A stretch of DNA of 64,000 nucleotides. Origin: Alphaproteobacteria bacterium (lineage in GTDB: Bacteria; Pseudomonadota; Alphaproteobacteria; Micavibrionales; Micavibrionaceae). The DNA is taken from contig JANQRF010000003.1 in NCBI GenBank assembly GCA_028289285.1, forward strand, positions 105,020 through 169,019. Reading direction: 5' to 3'. Numbering within the stretch: the stretch's first letter is position 1; every line of letters starts with the position of its first letter. Positions 25,757-36,786 of the stretch are shown one piece after another. The notes beneath the pieces were generated by a model. It was not told the DNA's origin. It made no database searches and saw nothing but the letters and a program-made list of their open reading frames with translations. The position numbers were made by a program, and so were the translations under genes.

Positions 25757-26125
25757 ATGAAAATCGCAAATCTATTTTCTCCTCTGACACGCGCTATTGA
25801 TATTTATACTTTTTCTGTTAAGGGATATTTTGACGGTCATCCTGACAAAAAAGAATCTGTAGTAGCAGCGCTGCATATATTTCTTGATGATACTTTATTT
25901 AAAGAAACATTCGGATCGCAAGATGCTGATTTCTATGCCCGTTTTTGTCTCAGAAACCTTGTGAAAAGGGTCGCGTGGGAAAATTCTATTTATTCTCATG
26001 AGGCGTTTGAAAGAATATTTGCAGGGGATTTCAACAAGTCTTATGTGAATGCGGCGATTTCAAAAACTCATGCTATGGCAGAGAGGCCTAAGATAAGCCA
26101 TCGTGAGGCTCTAGAACACAATTAA
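25757..26125 (+). CDS. Orphan protein inside the oxidase cluster
   Basis: The 122-residue soluble protein is likely helical (FFLDDTLF-like acidic segment, then DFYARFCLRNLVKRVAWE). No family is recognised. It is A/T-rich and uses ggattaaag before the ATG as a weak ribosome-binding site. It is divergent from the coxF-like gene and overlaps the end of ctaB by 15 bases, so it splits ctaB from coxF on the opposite strand. Confidence 0.55.
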   Translation: MKIANLFSPLTRAIDIYTFSVKGYFDGHPDKKESVVAALHIFLDDTLFKETFGSQDADFYARFCLRNLVKRVAWENSIYSHEAFERIFAGDFNKSYVNAAISKTHAMAERPKISHREALEHN

Positions 26126-26995
26126 AGCCAAAAACAGGGCAAAGAGATAAAAGACTGAATAGCCGAACATGAGCTTTGCGCTTTTATCGGTTTTATCAAA
26201 CATCACCCGTGCGCAGGTATAGATAAAGAACAGGCTGAGCGTAAACGCCGTCAAACCGTAGGCAAATCCGGCAATGCCAAGCCAGTAAGGTACAAGGCTT
26301 AAAGGCAGCATAATCAGCGTATAGATCAGCATCTGGATATGGGTGGCTTTAATGCCGGAAACGCAGGGAAGCATCGGCACGCCCGCGCGCTTGTAATCAT
26401 CATTAGCAAAAAGCGCGAGCGCCCAAAAATGCGGCGGCGTCCAGAAAAAGATAATCGCAAAAAGTGCAATGGAGGCGAGCGTCACATCGCCCGTCACGGC
26501 TGCCCAACCGATCATCGGCGGAAAGGCCCCTGCCGCGCCGCCAATCACAATATTTTGAGGGGTCCGGCGTTTCAGCCACATTGTATAGACGAACACATAA
26601 AAGCCATTAGCCAGCGCCAAAATTACCGCCGCGACCCAGTTTACTGCCACGCCCATGGTCATGACGGAGAGGAGCGAGAGAATGATCCCAAAAGACAAAG
26701 CTTCTTCGGCCGGGATTTTGCCCGCCGGGATCGGGCGGTTTGAAGTGCGTTTCATCACCGCGTCAATATCGCGGTCATACCACATATTAATCGCGCCTGC
26801 TGCGCCTGCATTGATTGCCAGGCACAAAATCGCCGTAGCTGCCAGCAGCCAGTGCTTATCTTCAAAGCCGGGTGCAACCACCATCCCTGCTACGCCTGAA
26901 AACACCACAAGGCTCATCACTTTGGGTTTAAGCAAAGCGATATAATCGCTCACACGGGCGTCGGTCTGAAGGGGCGTATGTGCAATATCTGACAT
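26111..26995 (-). CDS. ctaB: Protoheme IX farnesyltransferase
   Basis: The 294-residue UbiA-superfamily protein has NMWYDRDIDAVMKRTSNRP (first Asp-rich motif, with the typical NRPIPAG following), about nine membrane segments, and a second YDxKRAG-type motif in DDYKRAGVPMLP. It makes heme O, the precursor of heme A for cytochrome oxidase. It starts 2 bases after the ilvA stop, so the two form one transcript. Confidence 0.95.
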   Translation of the reverse strand: MSDIAHTPLQTDARVSDYIALLKPKVMSLVVFSGVAGMVVAPGFEDKHWLLAATAILCLAINAGAAGAINMWYDRDIDAVMKRTSNRPIPAGKIPAEEALSFGIILSLLSVMTMGVAVNWVAAVILALANGFYVFVYTMWLKRRTPQNIVIGGAAGAFPPMIGWAAVTGDVTLASIALFAIIFFWTPPHFWALALFANDDYKRAGVPMLPCVSGIKATHIQMLIYTLIMLPLSLVPYWLGIAGFAYGLTAFTLSLFFIYTCARVMFDKTDKSAKLMFGYSVFYLFALFLALIVF

Positions 26996-26997
26996 GA

Positions 26998-28542
26998 TTA
27001 TTCTTTATACCCTGCCAGAATGCGTTGCGCGACACTTTCTTCCACCGGTTTGCAGGTGACGGGGGTATCTTTGATCGCGGCCAGGAATTTTTGTCGGTCT
27101 TTGGCGTTTTCAAACTCAAAGCCCATCAGCGCCCGGCCAATCGCCTCCCCGGAATAGGCATAGGTGAAATAACATACATTCGAAATCTTTGAGACTTTAC
27201 GCATGAAATCCCGCAGCGCGCTTTTGCGCTCGGGGAAATGCACATGCATGAGCAGCGGGTGTTTAAAGAGTGCCGGATTGTAATTGATAATCTTGTACCG
27301 CACATCGGCATCAAGCGTCACATCTTCAAATTTGATTTTGGCTTTGCGCAAGTCTTTTTCAAGTTGTTTGATACGCGCGCTGTTTGCTTCAAGGCCGATA
27401 ATCGGGAAGGCTTCGCTTTCGTGGGTTTTGCCGTAGAGAAATTCGGATACGCTTATATCTTTGAAATATGTATCTAGCAATCCAAGCATACCGCCGCGTT
27501 TTTCGCCGATATGAAAGCGGATATAGTGGCGCTTGTCTGCGCCAATCCCTGCGCGTTGAGCGACCTGTGACAGTTTTGAAAAATCCATATTCGCGCCGCA
27601 GAGAATGGCGAGCAGTTTTTTATCTTTCACTTTTTTGGCATTGGCGGCTGCGTATTTGCTGAGCCCCGCAAGTCCCATCGCGCCGGAGGGTTCCGGGATC
27701 ACGCGCTTGGCATTCCACATGCGCTGCATGGCTGCGGAAACCTCTTCGTTGGTCACGGTGATATAGTCATCAATATATTTTTTGCAAATCTCGAAAGTCA
27801 GATCGCCCGGGCGCGTTACAGCCGTGCCATCACAAAATGTATCGACATGATTAAGGGTGACGGGTTTGCCTGCTTTGACGGAGGCTGCCATAGAGGCCTG
27901 ATCCACGCCTTCCACGCCAATCACTTTCATTTTCGGATTGTGTTTTTTGAGCCAGCAGGCAACCGCGCCTGCCATTCCGCCGCCACCGATCTGTACGAAA
28001 GCAATATCAAACGGGCCTTTTTCAGAGAGCATAATTTCATCGGCGATCGTGGCTTGGCCTGCAATGGTGTAAATGTCATCGAACGGGTGGATATAGGTGT
28101 ATTTCTTTGTCTTGCAATAGACCTTGGCAGAATCGCCGGCTTCGTTATAGGTATCGCCGGTCAGGATAATCTCGACAGCATCCCCGCCATGGCGTTTGAC
28201 AGATATTTGTTTCATCATCGGGGTCGAGAGCGGCATAAAAATTTTGGCTTTAAGACCAAGCGCTTTGGCGGCAAGAGCCACCCCTTGCGCATGATTACCT
28301 GCGCTGGCGGCGACCACAGTTTTACAGCCCGTTTTCTGATGATGCATATAAACGGCATTATACCCGCCGCGCCATTTATAAGCATTGATCGGCCCTAAAT
28401 CCTCGCGCTTGATGAAGGTGCGGTGGGTTTCCCCGTTTGAAGGGTAAATCTCCTGTAACGGCGTGCGTTGCCCCACATGATAAACCCGCGTGCGGGCCCG
28501 CAGGATTTCTTCAAAAAGCTGATCTGTATTTAATTTGGACAT
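26998..28542 (-). CDS. ilvA: Threonine ammonia-lyase
   Basis: The 514-residue protein has an N-terminal PLP domain (KRED-GPINAYKWRGGYN with Schiff-base Lys near residue 56, SAGNHAQGVALAAK, QIGGGGMAGAV phosphate loop) and a C-terminal ACT-like regulatory domain (about 325-514, two repeats), as in biosynthetic IlvA. It converts threonine to 2-oxobutyrate for isoleucine. It lies in the cytochrome oxidase region and probably drives ctaB, 2 bases downstream. It is divergent from the 246-residue orphan gene. Confidence 0.92.
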   Translation of the reverse strand: MSKLNTDQLFEEILRARTRVYHVGQRTPLQEIYPSNGETHRTFIKREDLGPINAYKWRGGYNAVYMHHQKTGCKTVVAASAGNHAQGVALAAKALGLKAKIFMPLSTPMMKQISVKRHGGDAVEIILTGDTYNEAGDSAKVYCKTKKYTYIHPFDDIYTIAGQATIADEIMLSEKGPFDIAFVQIGGGGMAGAVACWLKKHNPKMKVIGVEGVDQASMAASVKAGKPVTLNHVDTFCDGTAVTRPGDLTFEICKKYIDDYITVTNEEVSAAMQRMWNAKRVIPEPSGAMGLAGLSKYAAANAKKVKDKKLLAILCGANMDFSKLSQVAQRAGIGADKRHYIRFHIGEKRGGMLGLLDTYFKDISVSEFLYGKTHESEAFPIIGLEANSARIKQLEKDLRKAKIKFEDVTLDADVRYKIINYNPALFKHPLLMHVHFPERKSALRDFMRKVSKISNVCYFTYAYSGEAIGRALMGFEFENAKDRQKFLAAIKDTPVTCKPVEESVAQRILAGYKE

Positions 28543-28613
28543 GACGGGCAGGTTAACGGGTAGAGGTTTGTTTTTCCAGAGATTTTAAAAGAGTAGCTTC
28601 CCCCAAAAATATA

Positions 28614-28642
28614 TTGACATAATGATAGAACGCCTGTTAGAA
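28614..28642 (+). promoter_or_regulatory. Possible promoter for the 246-residue orphan gene
   Basis: TTGACA (28614-28619), a 17-base spacer, then TTAGAA (28637-28642). The -10 is weak. It resembles the promoter of the 72-residue orphan gene, which also has TTGACA preceded by an A/T-rich stretch. Confidence 0.45.
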
Positions 28643-28662
28643 GAACCCAAAGAGGACAAATC

Positions 28663-29403
28663 ATGGCTGTAAAATACGGTAAAATGCGTAAATCTGATCT
28701 GGTACTGGACATGTCGCCAGAGGCAAAAATTGGACAACTCTCTGAGAAATTTGGAATTTCTTTTTTAATTGGCGCTGTCTTTGAGGCAGCAGCTAAAGGC
28801 AGTAAAGATTGGGCAGAGGTAGAACCGGAGATTTCGCCTGTTGATTGGTTGGCTCTGGAAACATTGTTGGTACAAACCGGTATTAAACTTCCTGCGGATT
28901 TGAACTCTGCCTATCCTGATGGGCTCCCATATATCCCTGAACTGGATATGCCAAGTGGTGTTTTTAAAGCTGTCGATATTAATAATGGGTGTTGGAATAC
29001 TGGAAAAGTAACAATAGATGAGCTTCGCCAAAATATGTCGGATATAAGCGGAATTGAGGCAAAACCTCAAAGAAAAACTTTGGCAAACTATATTCGCTTC
29101 GGGCTCAGAAAAGAGCGTGCGGAAATCCGTGTGCAAAACGGATCAACGTATGTTTTGGATCTTCAGGCGCTTGGGTTTATTTCTTTTGATACAGCGCATA
29201 AAATTTTGTCATTAGGATATAACGATATGACTGGGTTTTTATCAGAAACTGTTTTGCAAGACTGGCCGAGATCTCTTCGAAAAGGCGAATCTGAAATAAC
29301 TTCTCTTGGTAATTTACTACCAAATTTAACTGATCGTGGATTTGTTGCCGCCGGGCAGAATTTACCTTCAGATATTCGTGGCAGGCAGCTGGAACTTTTC
29401 TGA
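28663..29403 (+). CDS. Orphan protein inside the oxidase cluster
   Basis: The 246-residue soluble protein has no recognised family. Visible features are MSPEAKIGQLSEKFGISFLIGAVFEAAAKG near the start, a Lys/Arg-rich stretch in the middle (LANYIRFGLRKERAEIRV) and a C terminus ending QLELF. A region near 40-60 (SPVDWLALETLLVQTG) is helical. agaggac precedes the ATG. It sits in the gap between ctaD and ilvA on the opposite strand and is closed by a bidirectional terminator. Confidence 0.62.
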   Translation: MAVKYGKMRKSDLVLDMSPEAKIGQLSEKFGISFLIGAVFEAAAKGSKDWAEVEPEISPVDWLALETLLVQTGIKLPADLNSAYPDGLPYIPELDMPSGVFKAVDINNGCWNTGKVTIDELRQNMSDISGIEAKPQRKTLANYIRFGLRKERAEIRVQNGSTYVLDLQALGFISFDTAHKILSLGYNDMTGFLSETVLQDWPRSLRKGESEITSLGNLLPNLTDRGFVAAGQNLPSDIRGRQLELF

Positions 29404-29415
29404 TCAACTTAAATT

Positions 29416-29445
29416 AAAACCCCGCTTTGAAGCGGGGTTTTTTAT
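29416..29445. terminator. Bidirectional terminator between the orphan gene and ctaD
   Basis: A 10-bp perfect stem (aaaccccgct with agcggggttt, 4-base loop) has T tracts on both sides. It can end the plus-strand orphan gene and the minus-strand ctaC-ctaD transcript. Confidence 0.88.
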
Positions 29446-29449
29446 ATGC

Positions 29450-32058
<2,609 letters not shown>

Positions 32059-32143
32059 TATTTTTGACCCGGATTAGATAAATAAAATGTCCTTTATTTT
32101 CTACATCTTAATATAGGTCTTGTGAAGGGCAAAGGTAGAGACG

Positions 32144-33871
32144 TTAAGCCTTATTTTCTATGCGGTCATTTTCCAAAATCTCAAGGATATGGTCTGCGCC
32201 GTGGCTGGCCGCATCTTCAAACGGACAGAGCACAATGTCTGCGCCGTTTTGCTTGAGCTCCTTTTCGGCCGCCCGGAAATGCGAGGTCACTGCGATATGA
32301 CCCGCATAGCCAGCCTCGCGAAGCGTGCGGGCAAAAGACATACGAATGTCGGGCATAAACGGGCCTGTGATGTGGTGGGGAAAAGCGAGGACAACCGTAT
32401 TCACGCCTTTTAAGGGCAGGGCTTTCACAAATTCCGGGTCAGACGCATCACCGTAAATGGCTGGGAATTTATAGTCCTGGGCGGCGCGAATCGCTTCGGG
32501 GTCAAAATCAACGCCCAGCACCTTGGCGCCGTTCTTCTTAAAGGCTGAAGACATGGCAAGGCCAAAACGGCCCATCCCGAAAACAAGAACATCGTAAGTG
32601 CCGCGCTTATGCGAATCGGACAGCTCTTCATCATATTTGGGCATCTTGCGTTCGAAAATCCCAAGCGCTTTTTCAATCAGGCTGAAGAGCTGGTCCTGAA
32701 ACAGCATGAGATAGACAGAGACTGTAATGGTAATCATCCCCACCAAGGTCATAAGCCCGGCTGCATTATCCGGAAGCTGTCCGGCGGCCACGGCCAGGCC
32801 TGTAAAGATCATCGAAAATTCGCTGATCTGGGCCAATGTGGTTCCGCTCATATAGCCTGTGCGGCGGCGATAGCCAAGCAGCCCCATAATGCTCATGATG
32901 ATGACCGGCTTACCGATCAGCACAAAGCCGGACAGGATCAGGGCCGGAATGATCTGATCGCCGATCTGGCCAAGATCAAGCTGCGCGCCCAAACCAAGAA
33001 AGAAAAAGAGAAGCAGGAAATCACGCAGCGGAGCGAGCTTGGCGGCAATCATGTCCCGGATCGGGGTGGAGGCCAGGGCCACACCGGCCAAAAGCCCGCC
33101 AAGTTCTTTACTGAGGTCCAGTGCATGGCAAAGAGCGGCCATCACGGCGGCGAGGCCAAGGGCAAAGATCACAATGAGTTCTGAAGATTTAGCTAAGCTT
33201 TTAGTCAGTGGGTCTGCGACATAGCGCACGAAGAGGGCGGTAGCGATCAGAAGCGCAAAGACTTTTGCAAAGACAAGCGCAAAAACCTCCCAGCCGATTT
33301 GTACCTCCGGGCCGCCCGTGCCAAGGGCAGTGACCACCACCATGGATAGGATCACGATAATATCCTGCACGATCAAAATCCCGAGTGCGATTTTCCCGTA
33401 GAGCGATTCAATCGCGCCGGAATCGGATAAGAGTTTGACCACGATGATGGTCGAGGAAAAGGCAAGCGCAATGCCGATCCAGAAGGCCTGCATCGGGGTA
33501 AAGCCGAGCCAGTAGGCGATTCCAAATCCAAGCGCTGTGGTGAGTGCCACCTGTGTCAGACCGGTAATCAGGGCCACAGGGCCGAGCGCTTTAATCAGGC
33601 TGAGATCTAGTTTCAGGCCGACCAGGAAAAGCAGGAGCGCGATACCAAGCGCGGCAAGCGTATCTATCTGGCTTGATTCTTCACCGATGACCCCAAGCAG
33701 GCCCGGCCCGACCAAAAGGCCGACCCCGATAAAAGCGACAATCAAAGGCTGGCGCAGTTGAAGCGCGATAAATCCCAAAACACCTGACACGATGAGCAAA
33801 GCCGAGAGCTGGTAAAATAAAGAGCTTTGGATGAGAAGGGCAAGGCCTGGCCAGTCGATAGGGATTTGCAT
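32144..33871 (-). CDS. CPA2-family monovalent cation/proton antiporter with RCK domain
   Basis: The 575-residue protein has about 12 membrane segments of a sodium/hydrogen exchanger domain (residues 10-395, with LALGIALLLFLVGLKLDL and a SSTIIVVKLLSD motif) followed by a cytoplasmic TrkA-N/RCK domain (about 420-560, VLVFGMGRFGLAMSSAFKK nucleotide-binding GxGxxG). This is the KefB/KefC or Ybal-type layout for potassium or sodium efflux gated by nucleotide. The exact ion is unknown. It is divergent from the MAPEG gene. Confidence 0.85.
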   Translation of the reverse strand: MQIPIDWPGLALLIQSSLFYQLSALLIVSGVLGFIALQLRQPLIVAFIGVGLLVGPGLLGVIGEESSQIDTLAALGIALLLFLVGLKLDLSLIKALGPVALITGLTQVALTTALGFGIAYWLGFTPMQAFWIGIALAFSSTIIVVKLLSDSGAIESLYGKIALGILIVQDIIVILSMVVVTALGTGGPEVQIGWEVFALVFAKVFALLIATALFVRYVADPLTKSLAKSSELIVIFALGLAAVMAALCHALDLSKELGGLLAGVALASTPIRDMIAAKLAPLRDFLLLFFFLGLGAQLDLGQIGDQIIPALILSGFVLIGKPVIIMSIMGLLGYRRRTGYMSGTTLAQISEFSMIFTGLAVAAGQLPDNAAGLMTLVGMITITVSVYLMLFQDQLFSLIEKALGIFERKMPKYDEELSDSHKRGTYDVLVFGMGRFGLAMSSAFKKNGAKVLGVDFDPEAIRAAQDYKFPAIYGDASDPEFVKALPLKGVNTVVLAFPHHITGPFMPDIRMSFARTLREAGYAGHIAVTSHFRAAEKELKQNGADIVLCPFEDAASHGADHILEILENDRIENKA

Positions 33872-33934
33872 ATATTGTGTAGATCGTTAGATTTTGCTTT
33901 GATGAAAGTATAGCCCAGCAAGGAGAAGAAGGCC

Positions 33935-34330
33935 ATGGTTACTGCATTTTATGCGGCTCTTTTAGCGTTAATTCAGGTCGTGCTCACCTTATATGTTGTG
34001 AAAGGGCGCTTTCAATATCGTGTCTCGCTTGGGGATGGCGGGCAGGATGATTTGCAAAAACGCATGCGCGCGCACGGCAATTTCGTAGAAACTGTACCGA
34101 TTGCACTGCTTTTGATGCTGTTTGCTGAAATGCAGTTCATGCAGCCTCTGGCCACGCATATCATCGGCAGTCTTTTTGTTTTGGCGCGGATCGGGCATGC
34201 CATATCCATTTTAAGTGTGAAGCCGCCGGGCAAATTGCGCCAGATCAGTATGGTGACAACGCTCGGGGTGATAATTGTTTTGGCGCTCTGGATTTTAGTG
34301 AAAATCTCACCGTTTATTTTAACTGCGTAA
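33935..34330 (+). CDS. MAPEG-family membrane protein
   Basis: The 131-residue protein has four membrane segments, with RVSLGDGGQDDLQKRMRAHG and NFVETVPIALLLMLFAE between the first two, and ARIGHAISI near residue 87. MAPEG proteins include microsomal GST-like enzymes and related proteins. An aaggagaagaa site precedes the ATG. It overlaps the end of rsmE by 12 bases in convergent orientation. Confidence 0.88.
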   Translation: MVTAFYAALLALIQVVLTLYVVKGRFQYRVSLGDGGQDDLQKRMRAHGNFVETVPIALLLMLFAEMQFMQPLATHIIGSLFVLARIGHAISILSVKPPGKLRQISMVTTLGVIIVLALWILVKISPFILTA

Positions 34331-35026
34331 AACTATGAGCGCTTTTAATGCTGCCGTTTCGCAGCGATAGACGGTTTTGCCAAGCGTGACGGGACGCACG
34401 GGTTTTTGGGCGGCGATAAACTCTTTTTCTTCTTGCGTGAATCCACCTTCCGGTCCGATGAAAATAGCTGCATTACCTGCTTGTGCAGATAAAGGCGCCG
34501 CATCAAAACGTTCGATGCAGGCAAAAACCGGCAAAGTATCCGGCCAGTCTTTAAAAAGCGTGTCCAGTTTTTGAAGCCTGTGCAGTTTTGGAATACTCAG
34601 CCGTTCACATTGTTCTGCGGCTTCGAAGATTTGTGCGGTTAGGCGTTCTTCGTTGAGTTTGCGCACTTCCGTATTTTGGGTAAGCAGCGGGTAAAAATCT
34701 GTCACACCAAGCTCAACGGCTTTTTCAATCAATATATCCTGCCGCGCTTTTTTGACCGGTGCGAAGAGAAGGGCTGTGACGGGCTCTGTGTACGGTTGTA
34801 CGCGCAGTTGTTTTTCAAGAGTAATCTGCATGTCCTTTTTAGAGGCAGATGAAATTCGCCCGAGCCATTCACCGTCTTTGCCGTTAAAGAGCCGCACCGG
34901 GTCGCCTTCTTTTTTGCGTAAAACGTTTTTCAGGTAATGGGCCTGGTTTTTATTCAGGGTCATTTCGGCGCTTGGGGCCAGCGGGGCCTCTACATACAGG
35001 CGCGGATATTTAAATGTCTCGTCCAT
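34319..35026 (-). CDS. rsmE: 16S rRNA m3U1498 methyltransferase RsmE
   Basis: The 235-residue SPOUT-family protein has an N-terminal PUA-like domain (HYLKNVLRKKEGDPVRLFNG), LLFAPVKKARQDILIEKAVELGV, and the C-terminal knot IGPEGGFTQEEKEF with VTLGKTVYRCETAA. It methylates U1498 of 16S rRNA. It is divergent from ubiA, as is often seen. Confidence 0.95.
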   Translation of the reverse strand: MDETFKYPRLYVEAPLAPSAEMTLNKNQAHYLKNVLRKKEGDPVRLFNGKDGEWLGRISSASKKDMQITLEKQLRVQPYTEPVTALLFAPVKKARQDILIEKAVELGVTDFYPLLTQNTEVRKLNEERLTAQIFEAAEQCERLSIPKLHRLQKLDTLFKDWPDTLPVFACIERFDAAPLSAQAGNAAIFIGPEGGFTQEEKEFIAAQKPVRPVTLGKTVYRCETAALKALIVLRS

Positions 35027-35050
35027 GGTTTAAAACACACCAAAATGCCT

Positions 35051-35110
35051 TTCCCGCGCAAGCGGGAATCTTAAATAGCTGTAAAAAAAGATCCCCGCTT
35101 TCGCGGGGAA
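35051..35110. repeat. Pair of inverted REP-like hairpins
   Basis: Two short hairpins face each other: TTCCCGC-GCAA-GCGGGAA (35051-35068) and TCCCCGC-TTTC-type-GCGGGGA (35092-35109). The first arm TTCCCGCGCAAGCGGGAATC resembles the reverse of the second. They lie in the rsmE-ubiA gap, about 23 bases apart with an A-run between. Confidence 0.72.
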
Positions 35111-35135
35111 CGCAGGTTTGTTAAGGTTTGGTGTT

Positions 35136-36041
35136 ATGGCTTTTACCGATATCCGTTTTGACCTGGTCGCGCATCTGCCTGAAAAACTGCGCCCTTATGC
35201 ATTGCTGATGCGGCTGGATCGTCCTACAGGCTGGTGGCTTTTGCTGTTGCCGGGCTGGTGGGCAATCGCCCTGCACGGGATGAGTGCAGGCGGCATGAGC
35301 ATGCGGCACTGGAGCCTGATGGGGCTGTTTTTTATCGGCGCGATTGTGATGCGCGGGGCGGGGTGCATTATCAATGATCTTTGGGACCGGGACCTGGATA
35401 AACAAGTGGAGCGCACGCGCATGCGGCCTTTGGCAAGCGGCGCCGTGTCGATCAGACAGGCAGCGCTTTTTTTAGGCGCGTTATTGTGCATCGGGCTGGT
35501 TATTTTGCTGCAGACCTCACCGCTTGCGATTGCATTGGGTGTAGGGTCGATGGTGCTCGTGATTTTATACCCGCTGATGAAACGGATCACCTGGTGGCCG
35601 CAGGCTTCTTTGGGGATCACATTTAATTTCGGTGCGCTCATCGGCTGGGCGGCGCTGGAAAATGATGTAAGCGCAACGCCGCTCCTTTTATATGTGGCCG
35701 GGATTTTCTGGACGTTAGGATATGACACGATCTATGCGCATCAGGATAAGGAAGATGATGCACTGGCAGGGATTAAATCCACCGCGCGGCTGTTTGGGGC
35801 CCGCAGCAAAATCTGGGTCAGTGTGTTTTATATTTTGTGCTGGTGCTTGTTAGTGGTAGCGGTTTTGACAGCCTTGTCCGGTGCCTATGCAGCCCACTTC
35901 CTGATTCCTGCTGCGGCTCATTTTGTCTGGCAAATCTATCGCTGGGATATGGATGACCCGGCGAGCTCGCTGAAGATGTTTAAATCCAGCATAATCGCCG
36001 GATTGCTTGTTCTCTGTGGACTTTTCGCAGTTGCATTATAA
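35136..36041 (+). CDS. ubiA: 4-hydroxybenzoate polyprenyltransferase
   Basis: The 301-residue protein is read from ATG 35136 (a TTG at 35118 would add six residues). It has NDLWDRDLDKQVERTRMRPL and DTIYAHQDKEDD, the two Asp-rich motifs of UbiA, and about nine membrane segments. It joins a polyprenyl chain to 4-hydroxybenzoate in ubiquinone synthesis. It is downstream of a REP-like pair and tandem with the 222-residue orphan gene. Confidence 0.94.
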   Translation: MAFTDIRFDLVAHLPEKLRPYALLMRLDRPTGWWLLLLPGWWAIALHGMSAGGMSMRHWSLMGLFFIGAIVMRGAGCIINDLWDRDLDKQVERTRMRPLASGAVSIRQAALFLGALLCIGLVILLQTSPLAIALGVGSMVLVILYPLMKRITWWPQASLGITFNFGALIGWAALENDVSATPLLLYVAGIFWTLGYDTIYAHQDKEDDALAGIKSTARLFGARSKIWVSVFYILCWCLLVVAVLTALSGAYAAHFLIPAAAHFVWQIYRWDMDDPASSLKMFKSSIIAGLLVLCGLFAVAL

Positions 36042-36117
36042 AAAATGCTTGAAATGCATTAGAGGTATGTAATTTACTCATGTCTTATATGTAAGAACAA
36101 GTAAAGGGAGTTTTAGC

Positions 36118-36786
36118 ATGATCATTGATAGAACAAGAGAAATCGCGCATAGAGCACGCCACCGGCTTGTATTGGCCATGATATCGGTTGAGGCTCACGA
36201 ACCCGATCTCAATGCAATTAACACAAAGAATATGGGTATAAATGTGCAAGATGGAAAAGCATCTGTTAAAGCAAATGAGAGAGGGTTCCTGGTTCAGTCT
36301 GCGTGCGTTTTTGAAACAGATGCTGAATGTGATCCTGCCATTGAAAGAAGCCCTACATTAATGGACAACGTTCGTAAAAAACTATCTGATAGAATGCAGG
36401 CATATGTTGCTCAGGGTTTGCATCAAGAAGATTTAAGACCGCTTTTTGAAAGCGAAGACGTCATTCTTGAAGCAACGGGCTTGCCTGCCAAAATATCTAT
36501 AACCCTTCCATCAAAAGACGACCAGGTTCTGGCAAGAGTAAAACAAGACTGTCCTTTCGAAAAGCTAAGGGGTCATTTGACGGCCATACATGAAAAAATG
36601 ATGGCAAATGGAGGCCGTTTGGTGAGTGTCGATATGACTCATAAATCTGGCATATCTGCATTTGATTTTTATGAAATTGCTGGTGGCCAACAATCTACGG
36701 GCTGGAAGCCTTCTTACGGTGAGATAATGCTCAGAAGTGCGGATAGGTTGCTTGGAGATATTGGGATTCCAAGAGTTTTAAATTAA
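36118..36786 (+). CDS. Orphan protein, unknown function
   Basis: The 222-residue protein has no recognised family. It opens MIIDRTREIAHRARHRLVLAM and has predicted alternating strands and helices, with a C-terminal DRLLGDIGIPRVL. agggagtttt before the ATG is a fair ribosome-binding site. It ends overlapping the gdh stop by 4 bases in convergent orientation. The DNA looks richer in A/T than ubiA or gdh. Confidence 0.6.
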   Translation: MIIDRTREIAHRARHRLVLAMISVEAHEPDLNAINTKNMGINVQDGKASVKANERGFLVQSACVFETDAECDPAIERSPTLMDNVRKKLSDRMQAYVAQGLHQEDLRPLFESEDVILEATGLPAKISITLPSKDDQVLARVKQDCPFEKLRGHLTAIHEKMMANGGRLVSVDMTHKSGISAFDFYEIAGGQQSTGWKPSYGEIMLRSADRLLGDIGIPRVLN

